From UBA10518 sp022837185 (GTDB lineage Bacteria > Desulfobacterota > Desulfobulbia > Desulfobulbales > Desulfobulbaceae), in the NCBI GenBank assembly GCA_034007705.1, contig JAVEQK010000001.1, positions 62,001 through 126,000 of the forward strand: a stretch of 64,000 nt of DNA, read 5' to 3'. The notes beneath the pieces are model-generated. The model did no database searches. It was not told the DNA's origin and saw only the letters and a program-made list of their open reading frames with translations. The translations under genes and the position numbers were made by a program. Below are positions 61,063 through 64,000 of this stretch, piece after piece. Each line of letters starts with the position of its first letter. Position 1 is the first letter of the stretch.

Positions 61063-61797
61063 ATGGCGCTGAATGAAGGAGAACGGCAGGTCGGTATGTT
61101 CGGCGGGGTTTCCCTTCCTTCCTTTCTGCAGATGCTGGAGCAGGAGCGGAAAAGCTGCACGTTGATAGTCCGGTCCGAAGATCGCGAAGGAAGACTGTTT
61201 TTCAATGACGGGGTGCTGATCGATGCCCAGTCCCTTGGGGCGCTGGGCAGGGAAGCGGCGTTTGCGATATTGTCCTGGGAAAATCCCGCCCTGCATGTCG
61301 ACAGGCCGGAGGACAGGATGCATCGCATCAGGCAGCCCCTGGCCCGCATTCTCCTCGATTACGCGACGATGAGGGACGAGGAGGGGGGTGACGCCGCGGC
61401 GGCCGGAGAAAGCGCAGTCCCGCAGTTCGACGGCGGGTCCGACCATCCCGACCCCGTGGTGCGGGGAGTGGCCCGGCATATCGTCTCCCTCAGGGGGATC
61501 AGACATTATTATTTTCTCAACCGTCAGGGGAATGTCATCACCCAGTCATCCCAAACCCTGAAGCTGGGGGATTTTATCACCTACTGCATCGTCAGCGGCA
61601 TTCAGATGCGCAAGGTGCTCGACGCCAGGGGGCCCAGCCGCATTCAACTGGTGTTCCAGAACGGTGAAACACTGCTCATCCTTCCCGGAGCAGGCATGAT
61701 CATCGGCCTGCTGCTTGACGGGATGTCCCCCGTGGACGAAATAGTGGAGCAGTTGCGGCCCGTCTTGAGCGGGAAAGCCGGACCGGATAGGGCATGA
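61063..61797 (+). CDS. DUF4388-domain protein
   Basis: The 244-residue protein has an N-terminal DUF4388 (PatA-type) domain: SLPSFLQMLEQERKSCTLIV and REGRLFFNDGVLIDAQS; the C-terminal ~120 residues (GIRHYYFLNRQGNVITQ; LLILPGAGMIIGLLL) resemble a roadblock/profilin-like fold. Such proteins often accompany small GTPases and motility or signalling. It overlaps the next gene by four bases. Confidence 0.78.
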   Translation: MALNEGERQVGMFGGVSLPSFLQMLEQERKSCTLIVRSEDREGRLFFNDGVLIDAQSLGALGREAAFAILSWENPALHVDRPEDRMHRIRQPLARILLDYATMRDEEGGDAAAAGESAVPQFDGGSDHPDPVVRGVARHIVSLRGIRHYYFLNRQGNVITQSSQTLKLGDFITYCIVSGIQMRKVLDARGPSRIQLVFQNGETLLILPGAGMIIGLLLDGMSPVDEIVEQLRPVLSGKAGPDRA

Positions 61798-62171
61798 AAA
61801 GTCTGCTGAAGGAGATATCCGTTATTCCCGGAGTCCTGAGAGCCTGTATTTTTGCCAGGGAGGGCGGGCTGGTCTGCGCGGAGGCAGGTGACGGCTTCCC
61901 GGAGGAGCGGGTCGAACAGCTCGCCCTGCATTTTTCCCGGCTGGTTCAGATGGCGGGCATGAACAAGCTGGACATCAAATCGGCCATTTTCCGCTTTGAC
62001 AGGTACACCATCGTCTGCTTTCCCCTGGACAGGGGAGCAGTGCTGATTGCCGTCTGTGATTCCCAGGCCAGCAGCTCCCTGGTCGCCGCCACGGCTGCCA
62101 TGCTGCAGGACGACATACTGCGGGAGCTCGGCAAATTCTTCACATCCGTTCCTTCGGGCAATCCCCGGTGA
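61794..62171 (+). CDS. Roadblock/LC7-like protein
   Basis: The 125-residue protein (IPGVLRACIFAREGGLVCAEAG; YTIVCFPLDRGAVLIAVCDSQ) has the layout of roadblock/MglB-type proteins, which act as accessory factors to Ras-like GTPases. No GTPase gene is adjacent. ATGA overlap with the DUF4388 gene means they are translated together. Confidence 0.72.
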   Translation: MKSLLKEISVIPGVLRACIFAREGGLVCAEAGDGFPEERVEQLALHFSRLVQMAGMNKLDIKSAIFRFDRYTIVCFPLDRGAVLIAVCDSQASSSLVAATAAMLQDDILRELGKFFTSVPSGNPR

Positions 62172-62249
62172 AGGCGGCGGCCCGGCAAGGCCGACCGACG
62201 CCCAGCCGTGAGGGAGGGGTCCCAGGCCGGGAGCCGGGCACCGGGGCTG

Positions 62250-62690
62250 TCAGCAGCCGCCCCGTATATTGAGGAGCATCTCCCTGTACGGCCATTGACT
62301 GATTCCGCCCCTGAGTATGAACACCTGTTCTTCGGGGATGCCTTTGCCGACGAGGAAATCGTGGGCCCGCTGCGCGGCTCTGCCGCCTCTGGGGCCGATG
62401 ATGACAATATCGTGGCGGTATGCTTCATACACACTGACGGCCTGGTCGAGGCTCCGGCCCTCAAGCTCGGTTTTCACCGGATAGGCGTAGGTGGCGAGTG
62501 ACCCGTACAAATGATGCTCCCGATAGGCGTTGACCGGCTGGATGTCGACCAGGATCAAGGGCTGGCCGGTGTCCAGGCGAACCTTGAGGTCTTCCGGGTC
62601 CATCAGGTTGTAGGCGCCGGCGAGGACCGGAGCGCAAAGTGCCAGTACAGCCGCGACCGAGACCAGGAGAAGTATCCGTTTGGGTATCAT
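62250..62690 (-). CDS. Exported rhodanese-fold protein without catalytic cysteine
   Basis: The 146-residue protein has a signal peptide (ILLLVSVAAVLALCAPVLAG) and a rhodanese domain (PEDLKVRLDTGQPLILVDIQ; REHHLYGSLATYAYP; IVIIGPRGGRAAQRAHDFL). The active-site loop reads GPRGGR where CxxGxR-type rhodaneses have Cys, so it cannot be a sulfurtransferase through that residue. The protein ends GGC. Its partner or ligand is unknown. Confidence 0.82.
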   Translation of the reverse strand: MIPKRILLLVSVAAVLALCAPVLAGAYNLMDPEDLKVRLDTGQPLILVDIQPVNAYREHHLYGSLATYAYPVKTELEGRSLDQAVSVYEAYRHDIVIIGPRGGRAAQRAHDFLVGKGIPEEQVFILRGGISQWPYREMLLNIRGGC

Positions 62691-63105
62691 GGGAGTTCCT
62701 CTTGTACAGTTTGGCCGGTTGCAGGTTTTGCAGGATACACTTCATACAAGCACATTCCCGGGAACAAAATCAAGCAAAAGTACAATGACGGGAAACGCCG
62801 AGGGGTTGTCGGCGTACGGGAAGCCTCAGCGTGGCTGCCGGGCGGCCGTCGGAGCGGAACGGGTCGGGCGGGGTGGCGGCGCCGGCATGGCTGAATCCCC
62901 CGGCCAGCCGGTTTTGCGTTTTCAAGGTTATCAGGATTGACAATCTTCCGCTTGACTGGCATCATTGCTCAGTTGGAGACTTGTACCGGCGGGTGCGTAC
63001 GAGACGGCGGAAATTGCCGCCGTGGATCAGCGGAGAAACTCCGCCCGGCGGTCATGAACTGCCGGAAAAGGAATGGAATATGAGCAACAGACAAAGGGTT
63101 GGAAC
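62691..63105. other. Intergenic region with candidate promoter of the MORN gene
   Basis: About 410 bases. TTGACA at 62937-62942 and CATCAT at 62960-62965 (17-base spacing) may be the promoter of the following gene. The stretch 62790-62870 is GC-rich. No RNA gene recognised. A nine-codon reading frame from ATG 63080 ends with its stop overlapping the GTG start of the next gene. Confidence 0.4.
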
Positions 63106-64000
63106 GTGAAAAAGGTAATGAGCTTCCTCACCATGATGATACTGGTTCCCGTCATCCTCCATGCCGGCTGCCTGGAGGGAGACTGCCGGAACGGTATGGG
63201 GAAACTGGAGAGCCCGGACGGCAGGGTGTATGAGGGGGAGTTTCGCGATGGGTATCTCTGGGGCGCGGGGACCCTGGTCTATCCTGACGGGCTGACCTAC
63301 AGCGGCCGGTTTGTCAGGGGGAAATTCGAAGGGCAAGGGAAATTGACCAGCCCTGACGGCAAGGTTTATACGGGACAGTTCCGCAACGGCGTCATTGACG
63401 GAAAGGGGACCCTGGTCAGGCCCGACGGTTATCAGTACGAGGGTGAGTTCAACCTCGGGCGGTTCAACGGCGAGGGAACGCTGACCGCTCCCGACGGCAG
63501 AAAATATACCGGCGAGTTCCGCAATAACATCATCGAAGGACAAGGCAGGCTTGAATATGCCGACGGGTCGAGCTTCGAGGGTGTCTTCCGCGACGGGAAA
63601 CCGGCGGGCAAGGGGATTCGCCGCTATGCGGACGGTGGTGTGTACGAAGGTGAGTACCACGGCGACATGCGGCAGGGGCAAGGTATCCTGGTCCTGCCGG
63701 ATTCCACCCGTTACGAAGGATCGTTCCTGGACGACCGGTACGATGGTCAGGGCACGATCCAATACCCGGACGGAGCAACGTACTCGGGTCTCTTCAGTCG
63801 GGGGAAATTCAACGGCAAGGGGGTGCTGTCCAGACCCGACGGCACCGTGTACACCGGTGATTTTCTTGAAGGTTCAATCGAGGGTTTCGGTGTGATGGAA
63901 TATCCCGACGGCGCCCGTTATGAAGGTGACTGGCGCCAGGGGGCCCGCCATGGCCGGGGGGTCCTGCTCACCGCCGGCGGAAGCAGGTACGAGGGCGGTT
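63106..64000 (+). CDS. MORN-repeat lipoprotein, 3' end outside the window
   Basis: The frame is open from GTG 63106 to the end of the window (at least 298 residues). The start is a lipoprotein signal (MSFLTMMILVPVILHAGC, lipobox HAGC). It is followed by about twelve MORN-type repeats of ~23 residues such as GKLESPDGRVYEGEFRDG and GTLVYPDGLTYSGRFVRG, each with the YxGxF/W motif. MORN repeats form long beta-sheets that bind other proteins or lipids. The frame overlaps a short upstream frame by GTGA. Confidence 0.85.
   Translation, partial: MKKVMSFLTMMILVPVILHAGCLEGDCRNGMGKLESPDGRVYEGEFRDGYLWGAGTLVYPDGLTYSGRFVRGKFEGQGKLTSPDGKVYTGQFRNGVIDGKGTLVRPDGYQYEGEFNLGRFNGEGTLTAPDGRKYTGEFRNNIIEGQGRLEYADGSSFEGVFRDGKPAGKGIRRYADGGVYEGEYHGDMRQGQGILVLPDSTRYEGSFLDDRYDGQGTIQYPDGATYSGLFSRGKFNGKGVLSRPDGTVYTGDFLEGSIEGFGVMEYPDGARYEGDWRQGARHGRGVLLTAGGSRYEGG

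Noticed and set aside
62780..62870. GC-rich stretch with GGGAAAC and GGGAAGCC motifs, somewhat like a c-di-GMP riboswitch
   Set aside because: The key GCAAAGCC-type core does not match and no adjacent plus-strand gene starts at the right distance.

Overview
The window is GC-rich, gene-dense bacterial chromosome. Gene content points to an anaerobic, sulfur-cycling member of the Desulfobacterota (the former Deltaproteobacteria, possibly Desulfobulbales-like): a cytoplasmic sulfhydrogenase-type NiFe hydrogenase, multiheme c-type cytochromes, a NrfD/ferredoxin membrane module, sulfide:quinone reductase, DsrE and CoA-disulfide/polysulfide reductase families, and apparent use of selenocysteine. The taxonomic call is inference from content. 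No rRNA, tRNA, CRISPR array, phage or intact insertion sequence was recognised.

Layout. 0-3.3 kb: end of a DUF190 gene, a CoA-disulfide reductase/rhodanese fusion and a PHP phosphoesterase. 3.4-10 kb: a YkgJ cysteine-cluster protein, a large membrane protein, a tetraheme cytochrome - Tat ferredoxin - NrfD operon and a DUF3786 protein. 10-18.7 kb, all on the minus strand: Na/Pi transporter, DUF523/DUF1722, gamma-glutamylcyclotransferase-like, outer-membrane barrel, thioesterase, exported intradiol dioxygenase, SagB-type oxidoreductase, SIMPL protein and cyclopropane fatty acid synthase. 19-23 kb: hydBGDA hydrogenase operon behind a recognisable promoter. 23-31 kb: alanine dehydrogenase, cysteine desulfurase, small proteins, phosphoribosyltransferase, a free-standing encapsulin-type ferritin-like domain, an S4 protein and an LTA-synthase-like enzyme, then a decayed gene. 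31.5-33 kb: pentaheme cytochrome with a strong terminator. 33-38.7 kb: oxidative and sulfur stress genes (Tat-exported Fe-SOD, exported NifX-like protein, hemerythrin, YeaQ-type protein, lipoprotein hydrolase, tautomerase, SQR) ending in a DsrE-family gene interrupted by an in-frame TGA. 38.8-43.5 kb: outer-membrane protein, LolA-like protein and MMPL/RND exporter. 43.7-44.9 kb: ArsR regulator plus two further genes with in-frame TGA codons. 45-52.5 kb: a duplicated secreted repeat protein, a thiS-thiG-thiH-AICAR transformylase operon, a short GlmU-like protein and a WYL regulator facing heptamer repeat arrays. 53-64 kb: two PPK2 kinases, a phosphoesterase, cardiolipin synthase, ArgJ, CHAD and SixA, a DUF4388/roadblock-like pair, a rhodanese fold without its cysteine and a MORN-repeat lipoprotein running off the end.

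The most interesting signal is a set of three probable selenoproteins that standard gene calling would miss or truncate. The DsrE-family gene (38373-38693) carries an in-frame TGA followed by a 7-bp stem with a 6-nt loop starting GG, at the right distance for a bacterial SECIS, directly upstream of SQR. The ArsR operon (44807 to 43696) carries two adjacent genes, each split by one TGA with the frame kept on both sides: a 151-residue protein with a possible winged-helix C-terminus and a 91-residue thioredoxin-fold protein. A perfect 18-bp palindrome over the -10 element of that operon looks like an ArsR operator. Together these suggest an ArsR-controlled, selenocysteine-dependent redox module near sulfide oxidation genes.
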